NCBI GenBank assembly: GCA_000320545.1
Contig: ADNK01003479.1
Coordinates: forward strand, 1-64,000
Length of the DNA: 64,000 nt
DNA from: Bigelowiella natans CCMP2755
Lineage: Eukaryota > Cercozoa > Chlorarachniophyceae
Reading direction: 5' to 3'
Positions 62,911 to 64,000 of this stretch are shown here, piece by piece. How positions within the stretch are numbered: the stretch's first letter is position 1; each line of letters starts with the position of its first letter. The position numbers and the translations under genes are program-made. The notes below the pieces were generated by a model. That model did no database searches. It was not told the DNA's origin and was given only the letters and a program-made list of their open reading frames with translations.

Positions 62911-63579
62911 CGTCGACGTGGTTATTGTGGCTGAGTGACGTTCCTTCCTGATGCAGTCAAATTCATGCAAATTATCATGTCGCAATATATAATCTTCCTG
63001 TGTTCACCAATAAATCTTGCTAAAAGATTGCGGTAAACCGCATTGTTGTAGGACGGAATACTCGCATAAAATGTTTGTCGTACATACATGTTCCCCTATA
63101 ATAATAATCGATAATAAACAAAATACCGGTAATAGAGTCCACAATATCCATCTGGTTTCATAGGTAATTTTCCCAATACGACATGGATTCGATCACTTAC
63201 CGAGCGTAACGACAGTGCTGGCGTAAATAAAACAAGAAAAGAATTGTAATCATTGTTTACGACATCAATTTTGGAAACATTTACTGCATGAAACGGTAAC
63301 TGATTGCAACGCTATTTTTTCCAGCTCCATGCCCTATCCTTGTCCACTCTGAAGGTACAATAATCATTCAACGGCAATCTTTTAGAGGGAGCATGATGTT
63401 GCCACATTCGCATATTAAAGGGGAAAACAACGTACGACTGAAACTTTTGAATGAATAGAGATTTTTTTGTAGTGGTACGCAAAGAAATAAGTCTCATCGT
63501 TCTACTCTTTCCATACTCTTTGTGCGTTACATACATAGGGCTATTATTCGACTACTTGACTACTGAGCAGCCGGCCCTA
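62911..63579. other. Divergent gap between aldolase and the last gene
   Basis: Few repeats are present. No gene was seen on either strand with support. It should hold two promoters. Confidence 0.45.
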
Positions 63580-63971
63580 ATGAGCGTCTCTTTTGCGGAC
63601 CAGAGACGTTTTAACGTAAGGTTGGATGGAGAACGTTGGGCGGATCGTTCTGAAAATTTTGATACCAAAATAAACGGTGCCAACACTGAGCAGCCTGAAA
63701 CAGGGGGGAGTGTTACACAGCAGCGGAAAGCAACTGCAGGATCATCCTCTGAAGATCAGAGCACTTCCTCATCTTCATCTCAAAACAATATTTCACTAAA
63801 GGCTGCAACTACAGCAGCAGCCCAGCATGGAATCCGAGAAGTAATCGAACGTGACCGCCATGAAAGGAATGGCGGTGTAAATGTTAAATTTGAGACGGTA
63901 TGGCATGTACCCAACTGTCTATCAGAGAAGCTCAAAGCAATCCAAAACCTCTCTCTTGGAGATCATGGCGA
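63580..63971 (+). CDS. First exon of an unrecognised gene running off the window
   Basis: The frame starts MSVSFADQRRFNVRLDGERW and continues through a Ser/Gln/Thr-rich part to REVIERDRHERNGGVNVKFE and ETVWHVPNCLSEKLKAIQNL, then a donor GGCGA|GTAAGT at 63971. An open frame reaches further upstream (63451), but the ATG at 63580 fits the change to non-hydrophobic, polar sequence. No family is recognised. Confidence 0.6.
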
Positions 63972-64000
63972 GTAAGTCAGTAGTGTGAATAATTATCGTA

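Overview
The window is nuclear DNA from a eukaryote, most likely a photosynthetic protist with a complex plastid. Nearly every recognisable gene is split by many GT-AG introns. The introns and gaps are packed with di- and trinucleotide microsatellites. One gene encodes an ABA4/DUF4281-type carotenoid protein whose N-terminus looks like a signal peptide followed by a transit-like stretch. I cannot name the species; a chlorarachniophyte or a related complex alga is only a guess. No rRNA, tRNA, CRISPR array or intact transposon was recognised. All exon models were built by hand from reading frame, splice sites, phase matching and family motifs. For six models (ABA4, FHA-PPR-COMT, Rab, IDI, RFC1, coiled-coil) the exon lengths sum to a multiple of three.

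Layout: ABCG transporter 3' half (+, to 3221); ABA4-like (+, 4512-7237); a FHA-FHA-PPR-COMT fusion gene (-, 8716-15282); Rab6-like GTPase (+, 16359-19576, possible extra 3' exons to 20544); unrecognised gene X (-, 22029-about 24450); weak gene Y (+, 24985-about 25940); isopentenyl-diphosphate isomerase (-, 27429-29280); small membrane protein (+, 30053-30307); two-exon Asn-rich small protein (-, 32332-32784); unrecognised many-exon gene Z (-, about 33927-39778); RFC1 (+, 40559-49631, 28 exons); coiled-coil protein (-, 51071-53374); LRR protein (+, 54225-55493); LacD/YihT-type class I aldolase (-, about 58291-62910); start of an unrecognised gene (+, 63580 to beyond the window).

Genes mostly alternate in strand, so gaps are mostly convergent or divergent. 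Each convergent gap holds a block with a different texture: rich in TGCA, GCATGC and GTGCA, nearly free of long microsatellites, and without believable ORFs. Divergent gaps lack such blocks.

The most unusual observations are: (1) a single gene that appears to join two FHA domains, a PPR array and a catechol-O-methyltransferase domain; (2) (GTA)n microsatellites that begin exactly at 5' splice sites; (3) repeated short tandem duplications that copy exon/intron boundaries; (4) the TGCA-rich blocks tied to gene 3' ends; (5) a Rab with altered nucleotide-binding motifs, a 16-nt exon and a possible alternative C-terminus; (6) a eukaryotic, intron-rich LacD/YihT-like aldolase.
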